Assembly: GCF_018448495.1 (NCBI RefSeq)
Contig: NZ_CP049902.1
Span: 2,294,001 to 2,358,000 of the forward strand
Direction of reading: 5' to 3'
Source: Psychrobacter sp. WY6
GTDB taxonomy: Bacteria; Pseudomonadota; Gammaproteobacteria; Pseudomonadales; Moraxellaceae
Length of the DNA: 64,000 nt
The notes under the pieces are model-generated. The model searched no databases and was not told the origin of the DNA. It worked only from the letters and a program-made list of their open reading frames with translations. Positions 1 through 9,536 of this stretch are shown here, piece after piece (position 1 is the first letter of the stretch; each line of letters starts with the position of its first letter). The position numbers and the translations under genes were made by a program.

Positions 1-1
1 G

Positions 2-127
2 GCAGAAAAAGACTATAAAATCAGTTGGGGGCAGTATATGAAGATTGGACTGCTCATTACCCCGCCCGTACTATTGGTCACGCTACTGGCTTTGGTTGTT
101 TGGTTGCCTTATCTGTCTTCATTTTAA
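2..127 (+). CDS. ArsB-like ion transporter, C-terminal end (5' partial)
   Basis: Only the last 41 codons are present, ending in TAA at 125-127. They encode a short cytoplasmic stretch followed by one strongly hydrophobic segment (LLITPPVLLVTLLALVVWL) and a short tail. A basic/aromatic lead-in followed by a final helix rich in TPPVLLVTL resembles the C-terminus of ArsB/NhaD-superfamily arsenite or anion exporters. The gene starts outside the window, so function rests on one helix; another member of the ion-transporter superfamily is equally possible. Confidence 0.45.
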   Translation, partial: AEKDYKISWGQYMKIGLLITPPVLLVTLLALVVWLPYLSSF

Positions 128-266
128 AATTTGAGTGAATGTCTTGCGATTAGCGTGGCTATTACGCTGACATCCATTAAGCTCATCGGGTATAATGGCG
201 GCGCATTTTACCTTTTTACCCTTTACTTTTTTTAAAGCGATACGTTTATTTTGCCAAGGATTTATG

Positions 267-922
267 ATGAGTGATCAGCAAGCACAAAAGCAAGCCGCCG
301 CCAAAGCGGCTCTAAGTTATATCGAAGATGACATGATACTTGGAGTAGGCACAGGCAGTACGGTCAACTGTTTGATTGAATTATTACCGACAGTAAAGCT
401 TGCTGGCGCAGTTGCCAGCTCACAGGTCACTGAAGACAAACTTCGTGCCCTTGGTATTGAAATCGTTGATTTGAACTTTGCTGGTACGCTTGATTTATAT
501 CGATGGGGCAGATGAGGTCAATGAGCATTTGCAATTGATAAAAGGCGGTGGCGGCGCGCTCACTCGTGAGAAAATCGTGGCAGCGGCTTCTAACAAATTA
601 TATGTATGGTTGATGAGAGCAAAGCGTTGAGGTGCTAGGTCGCGAGTTTCCTGTTCCGATTGAGGTACTGCCGCAAGCACGTTCTTATGTCGCACGGCAA
701 TTAGCCCGTATGGGCGGTGAGCCAGTTTACCGCGAAGATTTTGTGACTGATTATGGTAATGTTATCTTAGATACTTATGATTTGGATGTGAGTAATCCGA
801 TAGCGCTTGAGAAAGAGCTGAATAATATTGTGGGTGTGGTGTGTAATGGTATTTTTGCGGCCAATCAAGCTGATGTATTGCTGAAAGCAGGTAGTAATGG
901 TGTGACGACACTTATTCGTTAA
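267..922 (+). CDS. rpiA: Ribose-5-phosphate isomerase A (frameshifted)
   Basis: RpiA interconverts ribose-5-phosphate and ribulose-5-phosphate in the non-oxidative pentose phosphate pathway (cytosol). Visible family blocks in order are GVGTGSTVN (sugar-phosphate loop), [21 protein letters not shown] (shown across a broken frame), [10 protein letters not shown] and the C-terminal [13 protein letters not shown] block. The ATG at 267 is preferred over 264 because AAGGA lies six bases upstream of it. The frame breaks near 500 (a probable missing AT in a TATAT run), near 606, and near 628 (a probable missing G). Repairing them gives about 219 residues, the normal family length. The frameshifts are probably sequence errors, since this is a single-copy central enzyme. 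Confidence 0.88.
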
Positions 923-976
923 AAAATGCTTACTCGTTAAAAATCGGTTAAGCAGTGTCTTATCGTTCATCAGAAA

Positions 977-1017
977 CGAAAAAGGCAGATCACACTAAAT
1001 GTGGTCTGCCTTTTTCG
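977..1017. terminator. Bidirectional rho-independent terminator between rpiA and argF
   Basis: An 18-bp inverted repeat (arms 977-994 and 1000-1017, with a GGCAGA/TCTGCC core) is flanked by an A run on the left and a T run on the right. It can therefore terminate both convergent genes, rpiA (+) and argF (-). Confidence 0.85.
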
Positions 1018-1053
1018 TACTTACTCTTCCATAAATAGATTATGGCTACATTT

Positions 1054-1968
1054 TTAAAGTTTTATTTTGTCTTGTAATAAGAATTCCATCAAGGCTTTTT
1101 GCGCATGTAAGCGATTTTCGGCTTCATCCCATACCACTGAGCGTGGATCGTCAAGCATATCATGAGAGATCTCCTCACCACGATGCGCGGGTAGACAATG
1201 CATAAATACCACTTCAGGATCGGCTTTGTCCAATAGTGATGGCGTTACTTGATAAGCGGCAAAACGGCGCGCACGAGTATTTGTTCAGACTTGTCCCATG
1301 CTTGCCCATACATCGGTGACAATTAAATTTGAATCTTTCGCGGCTTCTTGTACGTTTTCGACAATACTGACGCAATGCGAGAAGCGTTTCATCAGCTCAG
1401 GGTCAGGCTCAAACCCATAAGGCGCAGCGACGCGTAGCTCAAAACCAAATTGATGAGCTGCTTGCATATAGGATGCACACATATTATTGCCATCACCGAC
1501 CCAAGTAACGATTTTATTTTCGATACTTCCACGGTGCTCATAATAGGTTTGCATATCAGCCAGTAGCTGACAAGGATGAAATTCGTCAGTTAAAGCATTG
1601 ATGATAGGCACACTTGAGTATTCAGCAAAGGTCTCAACTTTTTCGTGACCAAAGGTACGAATCATGATGATATCGACCATGCTCGATATGACACGAGCAG
1701 AGTCTTCTAGCGGCTCACCACGCCCAAGCTGGGTATCATTTGGCGACAAAAAGATAGCACTACCACCAAACTGACCCATACCTGTCTCAAATGAGATGCG
1801 CGTACGGGTTGAGGATTTCTCAAATATCATGCCAAGCGTACGACCAACAAACGGCTGATATATCTCGCCTGCGTGTTGCATCTTGCGCAATTCGCTGGCA
1901 CGCTTTATAAGGTTTTCTAATTCTTGTTTGGTTAAATCAGATAAGGTCAAAAAATGGCGCAAACTCAT
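1054..1968 (-). CDS. argF: Ornithine carbamoyltransferase (internal TGA in this sequence)
   Basis: ArgF makes citrulline from ornithine and carbamoyl phosphate in arginine biosynthesis. The N-terminal domain has the carbamoyl-phosphate motif [10 protein letters not shown] at about residue 50. It is followed by [12 protein letters not shown] and, in the ornithine domain, WVGDGNNM. The C-terminal block [10 protein letters not shown] is encoded downstream of a TGA at 1285-1287 that lies in the same reading frame, and the protein resumes to TAA at 1054. Residues just before and after the TGA fit the family poorly, which suggests two compensating indels there rather than a simple nonsense mutation. 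Total length would be 304 codons, normal for ArgF. Confidence 0.9.
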
Positions 1969-2157
1969 AGTAATCCTAGCAGTCGATCGCAGTCAGTGAA
2001 ACGTCATCAGTCTTTAATAGCATCGCGTCAGTGCGTATACTGGGGTGACAACAAACTTTTAGTATAGCGCAATTAGGCTTAATGTAAATGTCCAATTTGC
2101 CATGATTTATAAGTCTGGCAAACAGACATTACATGAATAGTGACGAGGTCAGCATAA

Positions 2158-3264
2158 TTATACTTGTATGCGATTTGGGCGAATGCTTAGGCGGCATAGT
2201 AGCTCATAGCTAATCGTACCTGCATGTGCGGCGACTTCATCGACGTGCGGGGCATCGCCCCACAGTATTACTTTGCTGTCTAACGCAATGTCTTCTGGCG
2301 CGGTACTGACATCAATGACAATCATATCCATTGCCACGCGTCCAATGACTGCACATCGGTAGCTTTGATCGTTGATAGTATCTATAACAGTGACATAGGC
2401 TTCATCGCTGATGACACGAGGGTAACCATCGCCGTAGCCGACACTCACCAGTGCGGTTCTAGTGTCTTTCTGCGCTGTCCAACGACTGCCATAGCCAATA
2501 GAATTGTCCGCCTGAACTGTTTGCAGGGCGATAATTTGTGCGCTGAAATCCATCGCTGGCTGTAAGTCTAACTCATGCGCGCTTTTATCAATGACAGGGG
2601 CGCTACCATATAAAATAATGCCGGGACGTACCCAGTCATAATGATGCTCTGGAAAATTAACGATACCGGCTGAATTGCATAATGAGCCTTTAATATCAGC
2701 GCTAATGGTCGCTTGTAAGGTATCTAATACCTCCGAAAAACGCTGAATTTGCATTGAGTTTAATGGATGAGTGCTGTCATCGGCATTAGCAAAATGCGTG
2801 GCTAGTATCAGCTGATATCCCACTTCATGCAGACGCTTAGCCGCTGCCATAATACCTTCAGCGTTGAAGCCTAGACGGTTCATACCAGTATTATATTTAA
2901 GCCAAACCACTCTGGTCGCACTATTGGCTGGTGGGATATTGTCGAGTGCCCACTGCAATTGCGGCGCATGGTGAATCACGCAGCTAATATCATGCTCAAT
3001 GGCTTGCTGCCACTCATCAGTGGTAAATGCCCCTTCAATCAAACCAATGGTTTTGTCCCAGCCTAACTGCCGAGCTTCTAGCGCCTCAGTCAGGGTTGCA
3101 ACACCAACACCATCTGCTTGGTGCAATGCAGGCAATACCGCTGCCACACCATGTCCGTAAGCGTTGGACTTGACCATGGCTAGGACTTTAGAGTTTGCTG
3201 CCATTTTCTTAACTTGATTTAAGTTGTGAGTAATGGCTTGTGGTTTGATTGTGATAGTACGCAT
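2158..3264 (-). CDS. alr: Alanine racemase
   Basis: A PLP enzyme that interconverts L- and D-alanine for peptidoglycan. The PLP lysine lies in MVKSNAYGHG near residue 31, and the second catalytic tyrosine in the C-terminal beta domain sits in SIGYGSRW near residue 256. VGYGDGYPR and GRVAMDMI are further family blocks. The ATG at 3264 is chosen over an upstream in-frame ATG at 3318 because it places the N-terminus (MRTITIKPQAI) where the family begins and gives 368 residues. It lies directly downstream of dnaB on the same strand (164-bp gap), a pairing seen in many gammaproteobacteria. The frame is intact. Confidence 0.93.
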   Translation of the reverse strand: MRTITIKPQAITHNLNQVKKMAANSKVLAMVKSNAYGHGVAAVLPALHQADGVGVATLTEALEARQLGWDKTIGLIEGAFTTDEWQQAIEHDISCVIHHAPQLQWALDNIPPANSATRVVWLKYNTGMNRLGFNAEGIMAAAKRLHEVGYQLILATHFANADDSTHPLNSMQIQRFSEVLDTLQATISADIKGSLCNSAGIVNFPEHHYDWVRPGIILYGSAPVIDKSAHELDLQPAMDFSAQIIALQTVQADNSIGYGSRWTAQKDTRTALVSVGYGDGYPRVISDEAYVTVIDTINDQSYRCAVIGRVAMDMIVIDVSTAPEDIALDSKVILWGDAPHVDEVAAHAGTISYELLCRLSIRPNRIQV

Positions 3265-3428
3265 AATTGGCTTCTTTATAAGTAGAATTATGAAGTTATA
3301 AAGCCAGTACTGCATCAATTGGGCTAATGCAGCACTGGCTATTTTATTAAAAACTATTTGTTCGCTTATGGTTAAGCTTCAGTCTTTATCAGGTTTAGTT
3401 TTATTAGGCTTAAGTTTTATAAGATTGA

Positions 3429-4832
3429 TTACTCGTCATTCTCGAAACTGACATTTTGATAGTATTCTGGTGTTAGGTTAATAAAGCGGGTAAATTGCCC
3501 TTCAAAGCCCAAACGTATGGTGCCGATAGGGCCGTTACGCTGCTTACCAATAATAATTTCAGCCACGCCTTTGTGGTCTGTATTCTCATTATAAACCTCA
3601 TCACGATAGATGAACATAATCAAATCGGCATCCTGCTCAATCGCACCCGATTCACGCAAATCCGACATGATAGGGCGCTTGTTAGGGCGGTTTTCTAGAC
3701 TGCGGTTAAGCTGCGACAAAGCGATAACAGGGCATTCAAGCTCACGTGCTAGCGCCTTGAGACTCCGTGAAATCTCTGAGATTTCCCCAACACGGTTGCC
3801 ATCTAGGTTTGGTACTTTCATCAACTGCAGATAATCGACGACGATAGCGCCAAGCTTGCCATCATGATTTTTAGCGATACGGCGGCAGCGTGAACGCATC
3901 TCAGATGGTGGCAAAGCAGTACTATCATCAATATAGAGATGTTTAGATTGTAAGTGCTGAATGGCGTTCATCATTTTTGCCCATTCATCTTCATTCATTT
4001 GCCCAGAACGCAGATGCGTCTGATTAATCGCGCCCCATGAGGACAGCAAACGCATGACGATAGACTCAGCAGGCATCTCCATCGAAAACACCACAACAGG
4101 CAGATCTTCGTTAAATAAAATACCTTCTGCCAAGTTCATGGCAAAGGTGGTTTTACCCATAGAAGGGCGCGCAGCCACGATGATTAAGTCACCTGCCTGC
4201 AAGCCTTGGGTTTTATTATTCAACTCAGCAAACGGCGTCTGCAAACCAATCATGCCATCGGGATTGGATTTAAGCTCTTGAATCTTATCAATAACGTTGG
4301 TCAAAACAGCAGTAATGCCCACAGGTCCACGCTGTTCAGCGCGTTTATTGTGCTGCTCATTGATGCTAAATATCTTACCCTCAACACTGTCTAAAATATC
4401 ACTGACGCTCTGGTCTTTAGGATTATAGGCGAGCGTGAGCATCTCATTGCCAGTCGTAATCAGTTGGCGTAGAGTAGATAGTTCACGGACGCGCTGAGCA
4501 TAGGCGGTCAGGTTAAACAAGGTCGCAGGGCTTTGGCTCAAAATATCTGCCAAGTAGCTATCGCCGCCTGCACTTTTAAGGAGTTTTTGTGCTTCTAGCC
4601 AGTCGTGTACCATGACCGTATCATAGGGTTCGTTGACTGCCGCTAAATGAGCAATAGCATCAAAAATATACTGATGTCGCCCTGCATAAAAATCATCTTT
4701 GGTAACGATATCAGCAATCTTGTCGTACGCCTCTTCGATACTCATTAAGGACGCGAGCAATGCCTTTTCAATGTCGATATTGTGCGGCGGTGTCTGATTG
4801 AGTAAGTCGTCGGTTTTTTCGTTGTCTGCCAT
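3429..4832 (-). CDS. dnaB: Replicative DNA helicase DnaB
   Basis: The hexameric 5'-3' helicase of the replication fork, 467 residues, uninterrupted. The N-terminal DnaB domain (about 20-120, primase-interacting) is followed by a linker and the RecA-like motor with Walker A ARPSMGKTTFAMN near residue 222. Walker B (VVDYLQLM) and the arginine-finger/SLKALAREL region follow. No intein or other insertion is present. The gene is transcribed toward alr; the upstream region to pdxA is a divergent intergenic interval. Confidence 0.96.
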   Translation of the reverse strand: MADNEKTDDLLNQTPPHNIDIEKALLASLMSIEEAYDKIADIVTKDDFYAGRHQYIFDAIAHLAAVNEPYDTVMVHDWLEAQKLLKSAGGDSYLADILSQSPATLFNLTAYAQRVRELSTLRQLITTGNEMLTLAYNPKDQSVSDILDSVEGKIFSINEQHNKRAEQRGPVGITAVLTNVIDKIQELKSNPDGMIGLQTPFAELNNKTQGLQAGDLIIVAARPSMGKTTFAMNLAEGILFNEDLPVVVFSMEMPAESIVMRLLSSWGAINQTHLRSGQMNEDEWAKMMNAIQHLQSKHLYIDDSTALPPSEMRSRCRRIAKNHDGKLGAIVVDYLQLMKVPNLDGNRVGEISEISRSLKALARELECPVIALSQLNRSLENRPNKRPIMSDLRESGAIEQDADLIMFIYRDEVYNENTDHKGVAEIIIGKQRNGPIGTIRLGFEGQFTRFINLTPEYYQNVSFENDE

Positions 4833-5166
4833 GATTGCCTAATGTGTCAAAAGTCGATATAAAAGAGGGTATAAATGGGTATGTGACATCAGGGTTTCAT
4901 TGGGTGCTGATATAGCAAATAAAACGCCACGTGCCACTATAATTGAAGTACCAAAACCTGATCTCTGTGTTGACCGGTAAATGCTATAATGAAAAGCGAA
5001 AGTTTAACACATAATAGGCTTTTTTCGGCACCGATAGATAACTATCTATTCTAGATGACGGTTGTAATAAGTAAAAAATCATCTATACAATATAAGTGTC
5101 AGTACTTATTTTCCCCATAAAAATACAATAAAATTCACGACTCAATATAAATATAAAGGCGTAGTT
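4833..5166. other. Divergent intergenic region dnaB/pdxA
   Basis: 334 bp without a supported gene. It is AT-rich and must contain the divergent promoters of dnaB (-) and pdxA (+). A TATAAT hexamer occurs at about 4984, but no well-spaced -35 accompanies it, so no promoter is called. An AAAGG ribosome-binding site precedes pdxA by seven bases. Confidence 0.5.
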
Positions 5167-6261
5167 ATGATGCAAGATATACAAAAAAAATTGCCATTAT
5201 TAATCACAACTGGTGAGCCTGCTGGTATTGGGATGGATATCGTGCTGCTATTAGCGGCTGAGGGTAAATTGCAAGATTTTGAACGTCCAATTTGGGTCAC
5301 TGCCGATAGCACCGCTATGACAAAGCGCGCAGATGAGTTGGTTGCAGCTGATGTATTGAAAAACCTTCCCATCTGGCAAACTATTGATATCGATGCCGAT
5401 GACTTTAATCTTAACGTTGTAGAGCAGATGTCGCAGCCAGATACGAACGTGGATAGTTCTTTTATTCTACTTAATATATCTTGTGCTGAGCCAGTTGTCT
5501 GCGGGAAAATTAACACCACGCGCAATTCAGCAATGGTTGCTAAGCAGTTAGACATTGCCCATCAGTTGGCAACCAACAAAATAGTGGCTGCTATCGTCAC
5601 TGGACCATTGCAAAAGTCTGCATTGATAGAAGCTGATATTGAGCTATTAGATGGCACAATGTTTAGCGGTCATACAGAGTTTTTTATGCAGCAAAGTGGC
5701 TGTGATAAAGTGGTTATGATGCTCGCCAATCAAGCCATGAAAGTGGCGCTTGTTACCACTCATTTACCGCTAAAAGATATCCCTGCTGCAATCACGTCTG
5801 ACAATGTACGCCAGACCGTACAAATTGTCGTCGATGAGATGAAAGCAAAATTTGGCTTAACGCAGCCACGTATTTTAGTCTGTGGTCTTAATCCACATGC
5901 AGGCGAGGGTGGGCATTTAGGCGTCGAGGAGATTGAGATTATCAATCCAGTGTTGCAAGAGTTCATCGATGTAGGCGTCGATATATCAGAGGCAATGCCA
6001 GCGGATACGTTATTTACACCCAGACATCTAGCCAACTGTGATGCGGTGATTGCTATGTATCATGATCAGGGGTTGCCGGTGCTCAAATCACATGGTTTTG
6101 GTGATACCGTCAATCTTACTTTAGGACTGCCGTATATCCGTACCTCGGTTGATCATGGGACTGCGCTTGATTTAGCGGGGCGCGGCAATGCTAGTGCCAC
6201 TAGCTTGTATCAAGCATTAAAAATGGCAAACGAGATGGCAGATAAATCGCTTATTAAATAG
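5167..6261 (+). CDS. pdxA: 4-hydroxythreonine-4-phosphate dehydrogenase
   Basis: PdxA oxidises 4-phosphohydroxy-L-threonine with NAD(P)+ on the DXP-dependent pyridoxal phosphate pathway. Visible motifs are TGEPAGIGMDI near residue 15, TGPLQKS near 140, and the three metal-ligand regions GHTEFF (about 168), CGLNPHAGEGG (about 239) and MYHDQGLPVLK (about 297). These are followed by the C-terminal VDHGTALDLAGRG. At 364 residues it is somewhat longer than the E. coli enzyme. In many gammaproteobacteria pdxA is followed directly by rsmA and apaGH; here 3.7 kb of accessory DNA separates them. Confidence 0.94.
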   Translation: MMQDIQKKLPLLITTGEPAGIGMDIVLLLAAEGKLQDFERPIWVTADSTAMTKRADELVAADVLKNLPIWQTIDIDADDFNLNVVEQMSQPDTNVDSSFILLNISCAEPVVCGKINTTRNSAMVAKQLDIAHQLATNKIVAAIVTGPLQKSALIEADIELLDGTMFSGHTEFFMQQSGCDKVVMMLANQAMKVALVTTHLPLKDIPAAITSDNVRQTVQIVVDEMKAKFGLTQPRILVCGLNPHAGEGGHLGVEEIEIINPVLQEFIDVGVDISEAMPADTLFTPRHLANCDAVIAMYHDQGLPVLKSHGFGDTVNLTLGLPYIRTSVDHGTALDLAGRGNASATSLYQALKMANEMADKSLIK

Positions 6262-6606
6262 ACCTCTTGCATAAGCCGGCACCTTAGCGACATTTATCAC
6301 GCAGTATTGGGTAACTTTAGTGTGAGTAATGGCTATTTATGAATTATCAAACAGGGTTTAATATAATTGGTTCCGCCATAGCAGTCTGTTATAAGTGGTC
6401 TATTAATAGGTTTAGAGGGCTGAAATAGCTGGTTCTGCTAGGGTACATCCTAAAAGATCCATTCTATGATACTAAATCGCTAAGATTGTCGGGGATTCAG
6501 CATTCTGAGATAATGTAAGATGGCATATCTGAACTGAAAGCAAAGCGCTATTTGCATGCTCACTAAATTATCAGTACATCTATCAGAATAAATGAGAAGC
6601 CCTAGA
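6262..6606. other. Gene-free interval after pdxA
   Basis: 345 bp with no supported coding frame. Immediately after the pdxA stop is GACCTCTTGCATAAG, which loosely resembles terminal repeats of IS5-type elements, but no partner repeat or transposase remnant is visible. The stretch marks the left edge of the accessory segment between pdxA and rsmA. Confidence 0.4.
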
Positions 6607-7779
6607 ATGAAACATCTTTTCAGACCCTGTTAAATCAAGTGGGACTTACCGCTTTAGTGACAGCATCATTACTATCTGGAACAGTACAAGCAGCAGATAA
6701 CAATGACCATCTAAGAGCACCGTTGATCAACAAGCCAAATTACTAATGAATGAGCATGATATTCAGGGATGTCTTTTGGCGTCATCATCGATGGCAAATC
6801 ACATTTTTATCATTATGGTTTGGCTGATAAGAAAGCCAAAATACCTGTCTCAGAAAACACTATTTTTGAGCTAGGCTCAATCATAAGACGTTTGCTGCTA
6901 CCTTAGCCAGTTATTCAGAATTAAATGGCACACTCTTACATTAGAAGATACTGCTGATAAATATATTCCCTACCTAAAAAACAGCACCATTGGCAACACC
7001 AAGCTTATAAACTTAGTTACCTATTCAGCTGGTGGTCTGCCGTTACAAGTACCTGATGAAGTCAAAACAATAAAGAGTTGCTTAGTTGTTATAAATCTTG
7101 GCAGCCAGTCTTTTCTGTCAACTCAAAGCGTTTATATTCCAATGCCAGCATAGGATTGTTTGGTTATATATCGGCATTGAGCATGGATGCTGATTACACA
7201 CAATTGATGGAAGAAAAAATACTGCCGTCACTCAATATGCCCAACACCTTTATCAATGTGCCTAATGACAAAATGGCGGATTATGCGTTTGGTTATAATG
7301 CTGTTGGCGATGCTATCCGAGTCAATCCTGGCATGTTAGACGCTGAAGCCTATGGCATTAAATCCACCATTAAAGATATGACGCAGTTTATGGCGGCGAA
7401 TATGGGGCTGGTGCCGCTGGATAAAGATATTCAGCAAGCGTTAGACAATAATAGAAAGGGTTACTATCAGGCGAGTACTTTTACCCAAGGGTTAGGATGG
7501 GAGATGTACTCTTATCCTACTCAGCTAAATACCTTACTCGAAGGTAACTCAATGGATGTGGTGCTAAAGCCTCAAGCCATTAAAATAGACAATCATCCAA
7601 CGTCTATTTTAAACAACGTCTGGGTCAATAAAACAGGCGCTACTAATGGGTTTGGTGGCTATATCGCTTATATTCCTGCCGAAAAATCAGGCATTGTCAT
7701 TCTGGCAAATAAAAACTATCCCAATGCAGATAGGGTCAAAGCAGCGTATACGATTTTAGAGAGTGTGATAACTCATTGA
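6607..7779 (+). CDS. ampC: Class C beta-lactamase AmpC (frameshifted)
   Basis: A serine beta-lactamase of the AmpC family that hydrolyses cephalosporins in the periplasm. All three active-site motifs can be found. The Ser-x-x-Lys box is FELGSI(S)KTF near 6870-6893, readable after adding one base. The Tyr-Ser-Asn motif is LYSNASIGLFG (about 7135), and Lys-Thr-Gly is in VNKTGATNGFGGY (about 7626). The N-terminus is a signal peptide ending in an Ala-rich stretch before the ADNNDH region. The first third has several indels, while the C-terminal 233 codons are open. No ampR regulator lies next to it, so expression is probably not AmpR-inducible in cis. Family identity is strong; activity cannot be judged from this damaged reading. 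Confidence 0.85.
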
Positions 7780-7827
7780 TTAAGCATGAGTCACAAAGCA
7801 ACCTTATAAAAACGACCTCCCACTAAT

Positions 7828-7852
7828 AACCCAGCTAGATGCTGGGTTTTTT
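7828..7852. terminator. Rho-independent terminator after ampC
   Basis: An 8-bp perfect GC-rich stem (AACCCAGC / GCTGGGTT) with a 5-base loop is followed by a T run on the + strand. It sits between convergent ampC (+) and the interrupted lipoprotein gene (-). Confidence 0.85.
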
Positions 7853-8561
7853 ACGTTCAACTTTTAAGAGCAACCTTCCACCAAATAAATCGCTTCTGGT
7901 ATACCAATATCTATGCTTTCTACCTCACCTTTTAATAGGTTTTTATGCTCTGCTGTCCACTCAGTCGCCTTAATCATAGAATCACTCAGCTTTTGACCAC
8001 CCTTGACATGATATTCAATTTGTAGGGGTAACTTATCCTGTTTATTATTAAGCTCAATATTGTCATCTTTTAAGAATTCTCCAAGTGGGCTTTCTTTTAT
8101 TACCTTGAAATTGACATTAGCAATCAGGTTATAGTAGTCACCATCAACCGCATATTATCGATCTCGTAGCTAAGCTCGTCATTATGTGCTTTCATAACGT
8201 CTGTAGCGGAATTGCCAACGTTGATGTCTTTATAAAACGGGATACTTGGATCCTGAATATTAATCAGGGCAACCTTGTTGTCTATGATTTGATACAGCAC
8301 AGAAGCACGTTTACCGTACTTTTTATCGATATAGCTCAGCTCTGGATTACTGACGTAATAGCATTTTTCGTTATCGCTCTTGGCTTTGGTCATTCCTAGG
8401 CTGCTTAGTAGTTCAGGAGTAATAACCTGACCAAAGCTTAGTTTCTGATACCCTGACGGGCTGACGATTTGTTCATCAGCTATATCTGTCGCTTTGTTAG
8501 TTTGGGCTTCATCTATAGCACTTGTATCTGTAGGTGCTGGATTGACAGGCATCTCATCATT

Positions 8562-8569
8562 CTCGATCA
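8562..8569. repeat. IS target-site duplication, left copy (CTCGATCA)
   Basis: This eight-base direct repeat is identical to 9369-9376 and abuts the left inverted repeat. Eight to nine bases is the usual duplication length for the IS1 family. Confidence 0.92.
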
Positions 8570-9368
8570 GGTGGTGTTCTAAAAAGTATGCCGGCATCAG
8601 ACGTAACCATAATTGATGTAAAAGAACACCATATCAAACACTTTGAAGTGATTATCGAGCTTCTTAGAGAAACAACAGGTTTTTCTAACCGCCCGACGCA
8701 ATCGGTGTCTAAGACGGCAGTTATTACCTTCAATTCCTACCGTATGAGATTTGCTAACTCGTTTGTGGTCAAATTTAAAGGCGGTTATAAAACTGTCCCA
8801 GTTGTCCATACTGATAGAGCCATAGCTGACTTTAAGCTGCTTGAGACGAGCTCTTAACTTCTTAGCCGTTTTTAAGTCGCGTCTGCCCCAAACATAAGCA
8901 ACATTCTCATTAGTAACGCGATCATAAGCATAAATAAGCCAAACTTTACGCTTTTTGCGATACACGTAAGTCCAGAATTCATCAACCTCTAAGCGTTCAT
9001 AGTAGCGCTTCTTAGGCGTAATCTTATAAACAGATGAGCCTATGGTGCTCAATACTTTACCGATACTGAGGCTATAACAGCTATGTCTCTAACGCCGCAG
9101 CCTCTAACTGTCATGAGCCGTATAAGCTCTTCCACTTTAGAGTGACAGCCGTTATAAGTTAATGCATGGTCGCCAATAAACTGACGTTTGCAGTCCTTAC
9201 ATTGATAATTCTGCTTGCCATAGATTTTTTTGCCATTTTTCTTTAGACTGGGACTGTGACAGTCGGGGCAACTGATATCTATTTGTGTCTTCATAACCTC
9301 AAATATATCATCTTGCTTTGGCTGTCACCCTCCTTTTATCTCCTCAGCATACTTTCTGATACACCACC
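8570..9368 (-). mobile_element. IS1-family insertion sequence, 799 bp
   Basis: The element is bounded by imperfect terminal inverted repeats. The left end reads GGTGGTGTTCTAAAAAGTAT inward, and the right end read on the opposite strand is GGTGGTGTATCAGAAAGTAT; about 19 of the first 24 positions match. Both ends abut the 8-bp direct repeat CTCGATCA. It carries one transposase gene on the minus strand in insA/insB arrangement. The perfect duplication indicates that the two ends came from one transposition event and have not been rearranged since. It is inserted in, and in the same orientation as, the lipoprotein gene. Confidence 0.93.
8597..9294 (-). CDS. IS1-family transposase (InsA-InsB, frame break between parts)
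   Basis: The N-terminal InsA part (9049-9294) has a zinc-ribbon with CPDC and CKDC pairs, followed by a helix-turn-helix region. The InsB part (8597-9052) holds the DDE catalytic core: the first Asp in LEVDEFWTYV, the second in SMDNW, and Glu in GIEGNNCRLRHRLRRAVRK. The two parts overlap in different frames near 9050. Classical IS1 uses programmed -1 slippage on an A6C run, which is absent here. Adding one G near 9058 fuses the parts in frame (SGKVLSTIGSS), so either the element has a single fused ORF hit by the same indel problem as the rest of the window, or it frameshifts at an atypical site. Confidence 0.9.
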
Positions 9369-9376
9369 CTCGATCA
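9369..9376. repeat. IS target-site duplication, right copy (CTCGATCA)
   Basis: Identical to 8562-8569 and directly adjacent to the right inverted repeat of the IS1-family element. Confidence 0.92.
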
Positions 9377-9536
9377 TATCTTTGTCTATATTATTCGTTT
9401 GTGTAGTGTCATCGTTATTTGTAGATGAGGGCTGTAAGTCACAGCCTGTCATCAGTTGTACAGCAGCGATTAATAAAGTAGAAGCCATTGCCGTTCTAAT
9501 TATCGGCAATGATGATTTTGAATGAAAAGTTAACAT

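Larger units (their letters stand above)
7864..9536 (-). pseudogene. Lipoprotein gene interrupted by an IS1-family element
   Basis: The N-terminal part (9377-9536) encodes a signal peptide with lipobox LMTGC followed by a Thr/Asn/Asp-rich linker. The C-terminal part (7864-8561) encodes a globular region with no family I recognise. Removing the element at 8570-9368 and one copy of the CTCGATCA duplication joins the two parts in frame (NIDKDMIE joined to NDEMPVNPAP), so this was one gene before insertion. A further indel near 8145 splits the C-terminal part; repaired, it continues as DGDYYNLIANVNFKV and ends at TAA 7864. The product would have been a lipoprotein of roughly 290 residues. Function is unknown; the reconstruction is direct from sequence. 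Confidence 0.85.

Noticed and set aside
1285..1287. TGA as a selenocysteine codon in argF
   Set aside because: No SECIS-like hairpin follows, ArgF is not a selenoprotein family, and nearby residues indicate indels.
6262..6285. GACCTCTTGCATAAG after pdxA as an IS5-type end
   Set aside because: No opposite inverted repeat, target duplication or transposase remnant nearby; similarity too short to call a mobile element.
8588..8857. Plus-strand ORF inside the IS element as a passenger gene
   Set aside because: It is the antisense shadow of the transposase C-terminal region, without its own ribosome-binding site or family features.
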